A stretch of DNA of 64,000 nucleotides, taken from Diospyros lotus (taxonomy: Eukaryota; Streptophyta; Magnoliopsida; Ericales; Ebenaceae). The DNA lies in the NCBI RefSeq assembly GCF_014633365.1, contig NC_068351.1, positions 6,702,907-6,766,906 on the forward strand, given 5' to 3'. Position numbers and translations under genes: made by a program. The notes under the pieces were generated by a model that was not told the DNA's origin, did no database searches, and saw only the letters and a program-made list of their open reading frames with translations. Shown in pieces: positions 22,858 to 35,500 of this stretch (the first letter of the stretch is position 1; the number at the start of each line of letters is the position of its first letter).

Positions 22858-23156
22858 AATATATATATAGTAATAAAAACAAAATAAAACCCAACATCAA
22901 CAAAGGGCCTAGCAAAACTTAACCTCAGCCCATCACAAACACTCCCATGAGGCCCAATTAAAGGCCTCCAAACCCGACAAACAAAAGAAACCCCAAAACA
23001 TTAAAGACCTCAATGGAGGCCCATTCATTCCCCCTCGGGTTACTAACATTTTTTTATCCATGGGTTTACATTTTTTTTTTTTTTTGTTACGCCAAATTTG
23101 GACGACGAACATTAAATATCATAATTAAATTGTATTTAGATTTTTTTTTTATAATT
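22858..23156. other. Spacer between the U-box fragment and a MITE
   Basis: A- and C-rich sequence with a T-run near 23,070. No feature supported. Confidence 0.35.
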
Positions 23157-23159
23157 TAA

Positions 23160-23548
23160 GATCACGTTTGGTTTCAATGGGGAGTAATTGAATGAGAATG
23201 GGAATAAGAATAGAAATGGAAATAAGATTTCTTCCAAATGACATTTGGTTACTATATATGAAGAAATGGAATGGTCCATTTTTTGTGACGAAATGTTATT
23301 ATATTCAATAACTATATGATTTTTTAATCAATATATTGAAATGAAAATAAAAACAATTCCATCATCAATAACTATATGATTTTTTGGAATTAAATGTCAT
23401 TTTAATCAATTGATTATTTTTCATTCCATAAAAAATAAAGGTGACTACCAAACGAATTGATGATGGAATTGATAGTCATTCTATTCTATTCTATTCCCAT
23501 TCTCTTTCCTTTTTCATTTAAAATCATTCCATCTAACCAAATATGACC
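23160..23548. mobile_element. PIF/Harbinger-like MITE (389 bp)
   Basis: Inverted ends GATCACGTTTGGTT (left) and GGTCATATTTGGTT (right, reverse complement) are flanked by the 3-bp duplication TAA (23157-23159, 23549-23551). The GAATGG/CCATTC subterminal runs are complementary. A truncated relative occurs at about 14,110-14,230. No coding capacity. Confidence 0.65.
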
Positions 23549-24210
23549 TAAATAATTCATACAGAAATCTCAAATTATTTAAAAATGACTTTAGAAATCT
23601 TTATATTTTATTTATTTTTACCCAGAAACCCATTTCATTAAGAACTACATTATTTAAGTCTTAACTAGGGGGTGACTTGTGTTATTTATATGCAAATAAA
23701 AAATTAAAATATTTCAAACAAATATTTATTTGGTATTGCTTGATAATTATATTTTAGTTTTTATATTTTTTAGATGAAATTTAAATATGAAAAGGCTTTT
23801 CGTGCAATGGTAAAAATATTTTTAAATTTAATGTATTAAACTCTAATAACTTATATTTAATTAATATAAAAATAAAAACTTGTAGATGAGGACAGATACA
23901 ATATAAAGAGGAAAATAATGTGTATTTATGGACTAAAACATTTCATTTAACCTATATATATAATAAGGGGTAGATTTGTTGATAGGCTCATCTCGTCAAA
24001 GCCCACTAATTCCTCCCCTCTATTTTAATCAATGTCTTTTAATCCTGGTTAAGGATTAATTATTTCGTGTATTTATTTTTTAAGTAATATATATTAACTG
24101 GTGTTAAAATAATAATTGTATTTATTACAAGAAATTCAAAACTTAACAGAATATATATTCTTAAGTCTAAAAATTAAGATGTATAATAACTAGATAAATA
24201 AATATACTTA

Positions 24211-24582
24211 GAAGGTATTTGTTAACCAAGATAAGAGAGGAAAATGGTTAGATATGAAAAGCATTCCGAATGTTTGATTTTTTCAATATATTTGTTAAAT
24301 TTATCCGATGATCATTGAAAAAGAAGTCACGTGACTTCTTATCTTGATTTTTCAAGATATGCTTATCTCTCCCCTCTCAAAATAAGTACATATTGGTTTT
24401 TATAGATAAGAAAAAAATGATATTTGTGTCCTATAATGTATGTTAAAAAATTTAACAAATAATTTGATAAAAATATTGAAATGCTTCTCAATATTATCTT
24501 AACTATTCCATATCTTGGTTTAAAAAGTATTTCAACTTTATCTTCATACTATCTTATCTTATTCATTTTAATAAACATTACC
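24211..24582. mobile_element. PIF/Harbinger-like MITE (372 bp)
   Basis: Inserted relative to the paralogous site near 1,335. The 3-bp target duplication TTA lies at 24208-24210 and 24583-24585. The ends GAAGGTATTTGTTAACC and GGTAATGTTTATTAAA (right, reverse complement) are inverted with mismatches. Internal AAGAAGTCACGTGACTTCTT is a 20-base palindrome. No coding capacity. Confidence 0.7.
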
Positions 24583-24605
24583 TTAATATATACTCGACCG
24601 GCTAG

Positions 24606-24853
24606 TCCTTACAAATCCCTTTATACATAAAGAGTGAAGAGTAGCAGAACTAATGGAAAAAACAAAGAGGGCAAATATTGGGTTATCAGAAAGCAAATTG
24701 GGCCAAAATTGGATTAATTATTTGTTATGTCCTTACAAATCCCTTTATACATAAAGAGTAAAGAGTAGCAGAACTAATGGAAAAAACAAAGAGGGCAAAT
24801 ATTGGGTTATCAGAAAGCAAATTGGGCCAAAATTGGATTAATTATTTGTTATG
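24606..24853. repeat. 124-bp direct tandem duplication
   Basis: The stretch starting TCCTTACAAATCCC at 24606 is repeated from 24730 almost without change. It is single-copy in the paralogous flank near 1,360. Confidence 0.9.
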
Positions 24854-26016
24854 CTTACATGTTTTTCTCTGTTAGAACAACTAAAATTGTCTTTCTCATA
24901 ATTCCAAATGGGATTGTTCTTGGTATCGATGCATTTTTTTAAATTAGCTTATTACATAAGGTGTCCTTTTAATAATTAAAAAAATAAGATATTTAAGTTT
25001 TGATTATTCAAAATTAGTATTTTAATTATTAAAAATTATTATTTTAAGTCATATTTTTGTGACAAAATATTAACATATGTATGAATACACTCGTTTTTAC
25101 AAGTGACACGTCATATAAATGACTAGTTAACAATATTTGAACATGCTAACTTGATTGTTGTGCTTCTTCAACAATTAAAATGTATGACATTTGATCCTGA
25201 ATATACAAAAAGATCAAGATTTCATATTTTAATTATTAAAAATTAATATTTTAAATCCTTATCATTACTAAAAATAAACAAAATTATTATCAACGCTACG
25301 TAGAACATACACATAAAAAGAAAAAGGTGCCATATCATAAATGCAATATGCTACTTTCTAAAAATTGGCATATCGATCTCTTATCACATTAATGAGATAT
25401 ATTAGATTAAAATTTATTTTGATAGAAAAATAATCAAATTATCCATAGTTTTACAAAAAAAAACTTAAATCCTAAACACGTAAATCTTTGAATCACTAAC
25501 CCCAAAAAACATTATATTTTTCTATTCTCAATCACAAAATATAACAGAATTAATCTCCATTTTTCTGTTTGTTGAACTTGATTTTATCACTATCTTGCTC
25601 TCTTGTTTATATAATTTCTTGTGTCTTAAAATAAAATTTTAAAATAATAATTTTTAATAATTAAAATACAAAATTTTAACATTTTTATATATTATTATAG
25701 ATCAAACATTATATTTTTCAATTATTATAAGAATATAACAAAACAGTCAACCTATACTACTGTCAACTAATTATCCACGTGAGATGTCACTTAGAGAAAT
25801 GAATGCGTGCATGGCGTTCCATAATAATAAAAATTTAAAATAATAATTTTTAATAATTAAATTATCAAATTTTAAGGCATATATTAAGCCTTAAAAATTT
25901 TGTATGTGGTGATGGTTGGCTATGTACAAAATACATTATCCGCATGATCTCGTGAGTCCTTGACAATTAATATGACGAAGAACATGTGTGTGAATGTGTA
26001 TGTTACTTTATTGAGG

Positions 26017-26104
26017 GGAGAGATGCTATGTTGCCGGGCGGGCAACGTAGTATTTGCCCGCCAGTGAGGGGGCGCGGGCCCCATGCACGTGGGGCCCGCC
26101 TGTA
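26017..26104. other. GC-rich double-hairpin insert in an AT-rich block
   Basis: Absent from the paralogous site near 2,630 (TTTATTGAGG|GTATAAAA). It contains TTGCCGGGCGGGCAA and the near-perfect palindrome GCGGGCCCCATGCACGTGGG followed by GCCCGC. About 75% G+C by eye, against a strongly AT-rich surround. No target duplication is obvious. Confidence 0.6.
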
Positions 26105-26189
26105 GGTATATAAAACTTCACGGCCCTTTATGTCAAAATCATGGGGGAATATTACTTTTGATTCTCAAATAAAATACGTAGGCTGAGTG

Positions 26190-26220
<31 letters not shown>

Positions 26221-26800
26221 ATATATATATGTGTGTGTGAGAGAGGATGAAGTGGTGTGTACGTATTTCACGTTGTCTTTTTCTTTTTTTCATTAGATTT
26301 GAATTTTTCTATAACAGTTACAAGTTAGGTTTGAATGTGAGAGTGAAAATTTCTAAACGAGTCATAATTTTGGCTTAAGTATCTCTTTGACTATGAAGTT
26401 GCGTTTGATGGGAGTAAAAAATAAGGGTGAAATTTATTTTTTATCTAAATTCTAAAAAATTTTATCAAATAATTTTTTTTTATGAAATTTGAATTTCATC
26501 TTAGTTCAAAAAATGAAAATTTTTCTTGAAATCAAGAAATTAAAATTCTTAAGAGATGGAGTAAGAATTGAAATTTCATAAAATTAAAATTCTATCTCAT
26601 TTTTCACACTCCAATCAAACCCACACTAATATTAATTATCTTTGCATTTATTGAAGTGAGGTGTCGCTCATTGCCTCATTGGGTCACTTTAAAAGTAATA
26701 ATATAACAAATAATAATCTCATTCAATAAGATTTTAGGTTGAGCTTCTTCTTGTCCCTCTCCCACAAGAAGAGCTCCATTCTACTCCACTATATACTAAT

Positions 26801-28112
26801 GGGAAATTCTATTTGTAATCATAGTTTTTGCTTTTCGTAACCCACTTTTAATATTCCTAAAATATCCTTAGATGAAAACTCATATTTGTCCTTCATTTAA
26901 ATCGTTGACGATCAATCACTCATCATTACTTCTCAAGCGCGTGTACCCACTTTCTCACCCACCATCGCCACAGCCATTTTATTCTATTATTCAAATAACA
27001 ACAGTTATAGTAGATCGATATAAGACAACAAAAAATTATTAATATTTTTAAAAATTAAAATAATTTCTCAATATTATCAAATAACATGCATCTATATAAT
27101 TTATTTTTAAAAATAACATGATTTATAACATCGATCACTAGTTAAATCACATAATTTACATACACAATAGATGAATTAAAAAAACAAGATTAATTAAAAA
27201 AATAAAAAATACCTTTCGAGAGTGCCTTCAACCCTCGAACCCTGGGGTTTGGGGCATCCCCAACCCCTGAATCCCCAAAATTGTCTGAAGCCCCAAACCC
27301 CAAGGTTCGGGGCCTGGGGGATGCCCTGAACCTTGGGGTTCGGGCAATTTGGGGTTTCCCGAACCTCGAGATTTGGGGCATTTCTCAGCTCCCGAACCCC
27401 AAAATTCGGGAGGTTCAAGGAACTCTGAATCCATGAATTCAAAGAAAATGAATTCTCTTAAATCCTGAGATTCGGGAGAATTTAATTCTCCTGAACCTCA
27501 AGGTTCGGGAGAATATATATATATATTTATATATTATAATATATATATATATAAAATAGTTTATGTAATATAATTATGTATAATTATATATATAATTATA
27601 ACTATACATATTATACATATAATATGTATATATATATTGTTATAATATGTATGTATATATAATTATAATATTGTAAATACTATGAGAATGATTTCATAAT
27701 ACATAGCCATACATATATATGTTGTGTTTTTTTCGAATTCATTGGTTTAATTCATCCGTAGTATGTAAATTATGTTATTGAACTAGTAATTGATATTATA
27801 AATTATGTTATTTTTAAATATAAATTATATAGATGCATGCTATTTGATAATATTGAAAAATTATTTTAATTTTTAAAAATATTAATAATTTTCTGATGTC
27901 TTATATTCATTTAGCTATAGTTATCACTATTTGAATAATAGAGTGGGTTTGCTGTACGTGGATGTATTTTTTGAGGGATGGGTATTTGGGAGTATATTTG
28001 AAATATGAATGGTTACAAAAAAAAATCATTCTAATTATAAATAATAAAAATAAAAATTTTACTTACGTTTGATTACAAAAATTAAAAATTATAGTTACAA
28101 ATAGAATTTTGC
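26801..28112. mobile_element. Mutator-type non-autonomous element (1.3 kb)
   Basis: Perfect 9-bp target duplication TATACTAAT (26792-26800, 28113-28121). The ends GGGAAATTCTATTTGTAA (left) and GCAAAATTCTATTTGTAA (right, reverse complement) are inverted. The termini match the 50,559 element, and both carry TTTTAATAT(T/A)CCTAAAATA just inside. The interior is AT-rich except for a GC-richer array at 27,220-27,520. No transposase seen. Confidence 0.8.
27220..27520. repeat. Degenerate CCCGAACCCCAAGG/CCTTGGGGTTCGGG array in the Mutator-type element
   Basis: Many direct and inverted versions of a 14-16 base motif (GAACCTTGGGGTTCGGG, GAACCCCAAAATTCGGGAG, GAACCTCAAGGTTCGGGAG). Each is itself nearly palindromic. 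It gives a string of short hairpins and several overlapping proline-rich minus-strand frames that I do not regard as genes. Confidence 0.7.
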
Positions 28113-28121
28113 TATACTAAT

Positions 28122-29370
28122 GCCTAGATCCTCTTTCATGCTCTCTTTATAAGACATTATTACTACACGTGGGATCGGATCGGGTGGTATGTTCAATCAC
28201 ATCACATGGGCGTTATTTATGGAACAGGAAGAAAGTGATAGAAACTGACATTCACATTTGCACGGTTGTTGGACCAACGCAGTTGAAATTTCTAACCCTT
28301 GACTGAAAACGTTGGTGAGGTCGTCGTCAAGCTTGGTTTTTCGTCTTTGAGTATGTATGGTAAATTTATTTTACTTATACCATTATCATATATAATTAAG
28401 TATATAAAAAAATTTTAAGAAATTAGAAATACTATTGAAACTTGGTAGAGAATATTTTAAATTCTATCAACTTGCATTTAATTAATACAACTATTAAGAG
28501 CTATAATGAATGAATTTTATCAACTTTATACAACACAGATCAATTTTGTTAAATTCTTACTAACTCAATCTCATGATGGGGCAAGCCAAAACTCACTCCT
28601 TTTTAGAAAGAAAAAATCATAAAAAAAATTTTTACGTCTACAGTGAGTTGCATTAAGACCAAATCAATCGGCTACAGTTGAACTTAATTAGCATTATTAT
28701 TAATTTAAGATTTGGAAAGCTAATTAATTAGCAAAGTGATCAATTATCAAATCAAATGTAAAATCTAAATGCAATGACATTTGGAACCATTGGTCATTGG
28801 GTAAGGGCTGAAAAGCATTAATAAAGGTTACGTTTTGTTTGGCATACGTGCGTGCAGGCTGCAGGGTGGGCCCGCTGTTTCGAACACCATTCCACCCACC
28901 TGACCTGCTCACCGAACAAATCCTAGCAATAAAAAGGTCATCATTGGCTATGACTTCAGAATGGAATAGAATTTTGATTTTGTCTAAGATTTTTTCAGCC
29001 ATCAGTTCTGATCCTCTTTTTCCTTTATTTGTTTTACCCTATTTGCCTTCAGTTTAGGGCCCAGTTTAAATTATTGGGCTTATGACGCGGCTCTATTACT
29101 ATAAAATAGTTTGTCAAGTTAAATAATTTATTTTTAAGTATAAATAAAAATAAAACCGCATAAATTAATAGTCATGGTAGGCCGCCCCCCGCCCAGCCCC
29201 CCCTTCTTGGAAAGGGCTAATGCTTTTGGTACTGCCACACACCCAAAAAGTACGGTACCCGGCGGGGGCCTACTTTACTATTTTGCCACCAACCACCACC
29301 CCATATGCTTCATACTCTTCCAATTTCTTTCGTTATTTTCAACCGCCAGCGGAGCACCTACGGAACAAGC
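28122..29370 (+). repeat. 5' flank of METE-B homologous to the METE-A flank
   Basis: Matches 14,640-16,770 in order (CACGTGGGATCGGATCGGG near 28,165; GCATACGTGCGTGCAGG near 28,842; CGGCGGGGG near 29,262) but has a single copy of the region duplicated upstream of METE-A. The homology stops near 29,350, just before the point where METE-A has its TATA box. Confidence 0.65.
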
Positions 29371-31940
29371 TCAACATAGCCTATCTATTATCTATTTATT
29401 ATTCGATCAAGATATAAAATAATTAAAATTAAATTAAAAAATATTTATTGAATATTTTAAAATACACTAAAAGGTACATTTATCATTTTTTTCTCACTGT
29501 AAAATCAAAATAAATTTATTCAAAATAAATAAATAAATAAATCTAAAAAAACTCAAATAAGAAGTCGCGTAATTTTTTTTTATTATTAGTCAAATAAATA
29601 TATTAAAAAAATAAAAATTTAAAATATTTTACATATATTATATTTTTTAATCTATATCTTAGTAACATTATCTTAAAAAACTCACATCGTATATCTTAGC
29701 AACACTATATTAAAAAACTCACATTATACTTCTAATACAATAATCCCAAGGGCATGTTTTTAACGTTCTAAAGACTATCTGAATGTATAATGATTAAATG
29801 ATTTTTATATAATATTTATTTTATTATCCATGAAACTTCCATATTTCATAATATATTTTTTATACTATATAAAATACCCATAAATGCTAATGTTTTAGGT
29901 ATCATACAATTTTATGTGTGATTGAAATTAGTTTCTAAGTTTGTCACTAACTTTTTATTTTTCTTTTTCCCCAAAGGAGTGACGGGACGTTCCATGCATT
30001 GCAATTTCTTATAAATAAAAAAAATATATAGTTGACCAATTAAATATTTTATTTTAAATCTGAGATTTAGAACACAAAAACTATAAAACTTATAATTCAT
30101 GCTATGCAAAACACCCTCTTAGCCTTAGTTTGTGAAATGGTAGTGTATAATTGGCAAGTCTGATTTTAATATTGTTTTTAGTATTTAATTTTTGCTTCTT
30201 TTTTTTTTTTGAAAAAACATATAAAATTATGTTTGGTTAAAAACATATAAAGTTATTGTTTGGCTAAGTTCTGAGGTGGTGACAGAAAATTTGAAGGTTT
30301 AATTGCCCTACCGCTACCTGACCCATTCTCCTAAAAAAAGCCTCGAGAATTAATCAATATGATCAGTCCAAACTAAATAAATTCAATTAGTTCTGTAGAC
30401 TTGCCCCCCACCCCACCAAACCACGGACTTCCTCTATAAAGACCAATCCAATTCAACAACTCTAAGTCCTGATGATCTTAAACAGATACATTTTTGCAGT
30501 TGGTGACAGAAAATTTGAAGGTTGCACAAATACCATTAATTGCCCTACCGCGCTACCTGACCCATTCTCCTAAAAAAAAAAATTTGAGAATTAATCAATA
30601 TGAGTCCAAACTAAATAAATTAAATTAATCAAAATATATATACTGTTTTAAAAAATATAATTAAATTTAGATTATTTACAAAATTGTCCGCATTATAAAT
30701 CTGGGTTAATTTGTACCTCAATGATTGCATTTAATTGAGACAAATAAGATTAGTAAAACTGATCAAATTAAGTTGAGTTAGATTTAAGTATAGTTATTTA
30801 GTAAATGACTAAACTCCCTTAATTTGGCAAGCTTTAAAATTGAATTTAAGCTCCCTGCAGGCTTAGCTTACACGAGGGAGTTGAGTTAAAACAAAATTCG
30901 AAATTACAAAACACCTCCTTAAATGATTTATATAGTTTAGGTTATTCTACGCTAAATTTGTGATTGGGATTGGGATTGGCAGTGGCAGTGGCATTGGGAT
31001 TGGGATTGGCATTGGCATTGGCAGGCAACCATACATTTCTCCCTTTTTGGTTGTGTGTAGGGCAGCCACATCTTCCCCCCACCAAGCCGCGACCTTCATC
31101 CATAAATTACCGAATCCAATTCAACTCGCAACAATAACATTAATTAATTAATGGCTTTAAAGCAAGCAAGAATGTTATCCAAAGACAGAATATATCAACC
31201 GTCAAAGTTACTTTGAAGTGTGGAAGTGTTGCACAAAAAGTGAGAAGACAAAACTCACCTGTTTTCTCACTTCTCATTGTGAGTAGTAGTGTGTCCCGGT
31301 TGTCGGTTGACCCGGTTGATGGCGGAGGGCAATGGTGGGTGGTGGGCTGGGCCCCGCTGCTCCATCCAAATCCTTTCATCAACTTTTTTTTTTTTTCTTC
31401 CGCCCGAAAGGATTGTCGAGATTCTTTCATCATTTAGTTGAGACAAATCAGATAAGTTTAATTATATATATAACTGTCTGGTAAATTGGTCAAATTAAGT
31501 TGACATAAGATTTAACTATAATTATATATATTTAGTAAATGACTAAACTCACTTAATTTGGCAAACTTTGAAATTGAATTTAAACTGCCAGGCTTAGCTT
31601 ACACAAGGGAGTTGAGTTAAAAAAAGAAATGAAATTACAAGACATCTCCTTAAATGATTTAGTTTATTCTACGCTAAATTTGTGATTCACAGTGAGTCTC
31701 AGATTTGTATGGAGCCTACTCTGAATTTTTTTTTTTCTATAAATAAAAATTTTATAAAATAAAAACCACCCCAAAGACCAATCCAATTTTATAAAATAAA
31801 AACCACCACCCCAAAGCCAATGCAAACAAAAACCAGGACATACTCCACACCACCAAAAACCAGCCTACAAACAAGCCTACTCTCATATTTGCCGAGCCGA
31901 GACGAGCCGAGCTCGGCTGTACACTTGCCCCCGCCAAGCC
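29371..31940 (+). repeat. Inserted and internally duplicated region just upstream of METE-B
   Basis: Not present at METE-A. No gene seen. A GTGACAGAAAATTTGAAGG...CTACCTGACCCATTCTCC segment occurs at about 30,275-30,395 and 30,505-30,625. A segment around GTAAATGACTAAACTC...TTCTACGCTAAATTTGTGATT occurs at about 30,720-30,965 and 31,432-31,687. A GGGATT/GGCATT minisatellite lies at 30,963-31,025. Promoter-like CCACGGACTTCCTCTATAAA occurs at about 30,421. Confidence 0.6.
30435..30442 (+). promoter_or_regulatory. Duplicate TATA-box context upstream of METE-B
   Basis: CTCTATAAAGACCAATCC followed by AATTCAACAACTC matches the proximal METE-B promoter at 31,951-31,980 almost exactly, but no CT-rich leader or donor follows. 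Probably a copied, perhaps unused, core promoter. Confidence 0.4.
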
Positions 31941-31952
31941 ACGGATTTCCTC

Positions 31953-31960
31953 TATAAAGA
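31953..31960 (+). promoter_or_regulatory. TATA box of METE-B
   Basis: TATAAAGA in the same AAGCCACG...TTCCTC context as METE-A, followed by a CT-rich leader and GGGTTTCT...TTGAAG donor. Confidence 0.7.
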
Positions 31961-32011
31961 CCAATCCAATTCAACAACTCCTGCCCATCTTCTGCGCATC
32001 TCTCTCTCTCT

Positions 32012-32584
32012 GGGTTTCTAATTCTTGAAGGTTAAGACCGGCTCTCACTCGCTGGATTTTCCTTCACTCGCATACATCTCTTCTACTCTCTCTCCGTGGG
32101 TTTCTTATTCTTGAAGGTAAGACCGGCTCCGGCTCTCACTCCCTCGATTCTCCTTCACTCGCATACATCTCTTGTACATGCTTTCTCACGTATTCTCGTC
32201 TGATATGTTCTCTTTCAAACTCAGAATTGTGCTTTCCCTGTTGGATTTTACTATTGTTCTTGTTTTTGAGTTTCACGGTTGGATTTTATGGTTTTGGGGC
32301 TGACTGAGACCGACAGATCTTACACATCGTATTGGATCTTGGGCCCTAGTAAAGTAGCTGTTTTGGTGGTTTTGGATTCTGTGAATTCATTCTGTCATCA
32401 TTGATGATCGGATGTTTTGTTCCTATAGTTCAGGCAGTTGATGGTCTTGGGCCTTCAGCTCTCATTGTGCTCAGACTGTTCTGCTGATTACACATATTAG
32501 CTGTTTTTACTTTTATTAACAATTATTGTTTATGTAAATTATATAATAACCCGATTGATTTTTCTAGTGTTGTTGGTGATCCAG
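32012..32584 (+). other. METE-B 5' leader with tandemly duplicated splice donor, then intron
   Basis: A segment of about 86 bp containing GGGTTTCT(A/T)ATTCTTGAAG|G is duplicated. One donor reads GAAG|GTTAAG after 32030 and the second GAAG|GTAAGA after 32116. The acceptor GATCCAG ends at 32584, five bases before the ATG. The single METE-A leader corresponds to the second donor. The 403-bp duplication seen in the METE-A intron is absent. Confidence 0.7.
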
Positions 32585-32589
32585 GAAAA

Positions 32590-35500
32590 ATGGCCTCCCA
32601 CATCGTCGGATATCCTCGCATGGGCCCAAAGAGAGAGCTGAAGTTTGCTTTGGAATCTTTCTGGGATGGGAAGAGCAGTGCCGATGACTTGAAAAAGGTG
32701 GCAGCTGATCTAAGAGAATCCATCTGGAAGCAGATGGCTACTGCTGGAATCAAGTACATTCCCAGCAACACATTCTCTTACTATGATCAGGTGCTTGACA
32801 CAACAGCGATGCTTGGAGCTGTTCCCCCCCGATATAATTGGACTGGTGGTGAGATCGGATTTGACACTTACTTCTCCATGGCCAGAGGAAATGCCTCTGT
32901 ACCTGCTATGGAGATGACCAAGTGGTTTGACACCAACTAGTAAGTAATCAGCCCTAATCACATACTTCAATTTTGAGAATTGACACCTCTGCTGATGATT
33001 TATTCTTGATGGGTTGATGCAGCCACTTCATTGTCCCCGAGTTGGGGCCTCATGTCAAGTTTTCTTACGCTTCTCACAAGGCAGTGGATGAGTACAAGGA
33101 AGCCAAGGGGGTATGTGAACTGGAGCATTCTTCCATCCTTTGCTTTGCCCAATTTCTTGAGTTAATAATTGAGATTTCAGTAACTACTTGAAATTGATAT
33201 GTTTTGGTAATTCACAACATTTTGTGTCTCTGGTGCAAGACTGTAGGTATAATGTGGCTCATATGTTTGCCTAGGTCCAATTTAGAATAATAAAAATGAA
33301 ATTTTCTTTTGAAATTGAATCCTTCTGAATATTCAAAATTTCATAAGCCTATACTGTTAAGGAACTGATTTCAAATTACAAGTTTTCTGGATAACTGCTG
33401 CTCCATTCTAATCAGTTGACAGAAGTAAAGTGATCGGATATGGATGAGTCCCATTTGAATTGCAAATTACCGCTGGTTATGTCATTTTGTCCTTGCAGCA
33501 TTTTCATAAGAGTTGGTATCCTGTGCTAAGGGCTCTCTGTCACAGACTTTATTACTCTGGTTAGCTACCGTCAGTTTATTAAATAAGATATTTTCTTGTT
33601 TCGTGCAGCATGGAGTAGATACTGTTCCAGTACTTATTGGCCCCGTTTCCTACTTATTGCTCTCAAAACCTGCAAAGGGAGTAGAGAAATCATTTGATCT
33701 CCTCTCCCTCCTGGGCAAAATCCTTCCAATCTACCAGTAAGAGACTCAAATGACTGTATAGAGTTCCTCTGATCAGTTATTTGTATATCCCGATGCTATA
33801 TTGATATAATCTTGCAAAAATTCCTATGCAGGGAAGTTGTAGCGGAGTTGAAGGCAGCTGGTGCATCATGGATTCAGTTTGATGAGCCCACCCTTGTGAA
33901 GGATCTTGAATCTCACCAATTGCAAGCATTCACCACTGCCTACTCTCAGCTAGAATCATCCCTTTCTGGCCTGAATGTTCTCGTTGAAACTTACTTCGCC
34001 AATGTTCCTCCTGAGGCATTTAAAACCCTTACTACTCTGAAGGGTGTTACTGCCTTTGGTTTGGATTTGGTTCGTGGAACAAAAACTCTTGACTTGATCA
34101 AGGGTGGTTTGCCAGAGGGTAAATACCTGTTTGCTGGTGTGGTTGATGGAAGAAACATCTGGGCCAATGATTTCGCTACATCTCTTAGCATCTTGGAATC
34201 CCTTGAGGGCACTGTGGGGAAAGGTATCATTCTTCGCTCATAACATTGCATGGTTGTAAATGTCAAATCCTTGCAGATAGTTCATTCTAATTGTAATTCT
34301 GTTGGGCAGATAAGCTTGTTGTCTCTACATCTTGCTCACTTCTCCACACCGCTGTTGATCTTGTTAATGAGACCAAGCTGGACGATGAACTCAAACCATG
34401 GCTAGCATTTGCCGCTCAAAAAGTTGTTGAAGTGAATGCCTTGGCGAAGGCATTGGCTGGTCAGAAGGATGAGGTATACTTTTTTGCTTCATGTTATAGA
34501 ATGTATTTCTTTGTTGGCGTTTGTAAGTCAAAAAGAAGCTTTAGAGGCTGGTGGCCTTCCTGATCTATGGGCTTGCTTCATGGTAGTTTGCGATTACCCA
34601 TGATCTATTGCTCACTGTTATTAGCTCAATTTCAGGAATTCTTCTCTGCTAATTCTGCTGCTCAGGCTTCAAGGAAGTCCTCCCCAATGGTCACCAATGA
34701 AGCCGTTCAAAAAGTCGTAAGTGAAGAGCTCATTCCTTAAAATCTTTTTAAGTTCTGATCTGCATAAACCATTTTGTTCTTACCAAGCACTTGTTTCTAT
34801 TTTCACAGACTGCTGATTTGAAGAAGGGTCCTTACCCAAGCCGGCCTACAAATGTCAGTGCCAGACTGGATGCTCAACAGAAGAAGCTTAACCTGCCAGT
34901 CTTGCCTACCACCACTATTGGTTCTTTCCCCCAAACAATTGAACTCAGAAGACTGCGCCGTGAATATAAGGCTAAGAAGTACGGAATTCTGATAATTTTT
35001 CTTCGTGTTCCTTGATGTCTTGTCCATTTATCTCCCATATATTCTTATGATGCTTTTGCTACAGGATCTACGAGGAAGATTACGTTAAGGCTATCAAGGA
35101 GGAAATCAGCAAAGTTGTCAAAATCCAGGAAGAGCTTGATATTGATGTCTTGGTTCACGGAGGGCCTGAGGTAATATGTGACTTGACTAGCTGATTAAAC
35201 TGAAGTATCGAGAGATTATGTCAGGCATTGAAGATCTCCGTATCCTAAACTAGTTCTGGCTTGTTTTCTTTTCAGAGAAATGATATGGTTGAGTACTTCG
35301 GAGAGCAATTGTCCGGTTTTGCCTTCACCGTTAATGGGTGGGTTCAATCATATGGATCTCGCTGCGTGAAGCCACCAATCATCTACGGTGATGTGAGCCG
35401 CCCCAATCCGATGACCGTCTTCTGGTCCAGTGCGGCTCAGAGCATGACTGCTCGCCCAATGAAGGGAATGCTCACGGGTCCACTGACCATTCTGAACTTG

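Larger units (their letters stand above)
23878..26791. repeat. Paralogous 5'-flank block, copy 2
   Basis: Aligns in order with 980-3,286. It differs by three insertions described separately: a MITE at 24,211, a 124-bp tandem duplication at 24,606, and a GC-rich 88-bp insert at 26,017. No coding sequence. Confidence 0.65.

Noticed and set aside
27190..27442. Three overlapping proline-rich frames on the minus strand
   Set aside because: Produced by the GAACCCCAAGG repeat array; open in all three frames, no domain.
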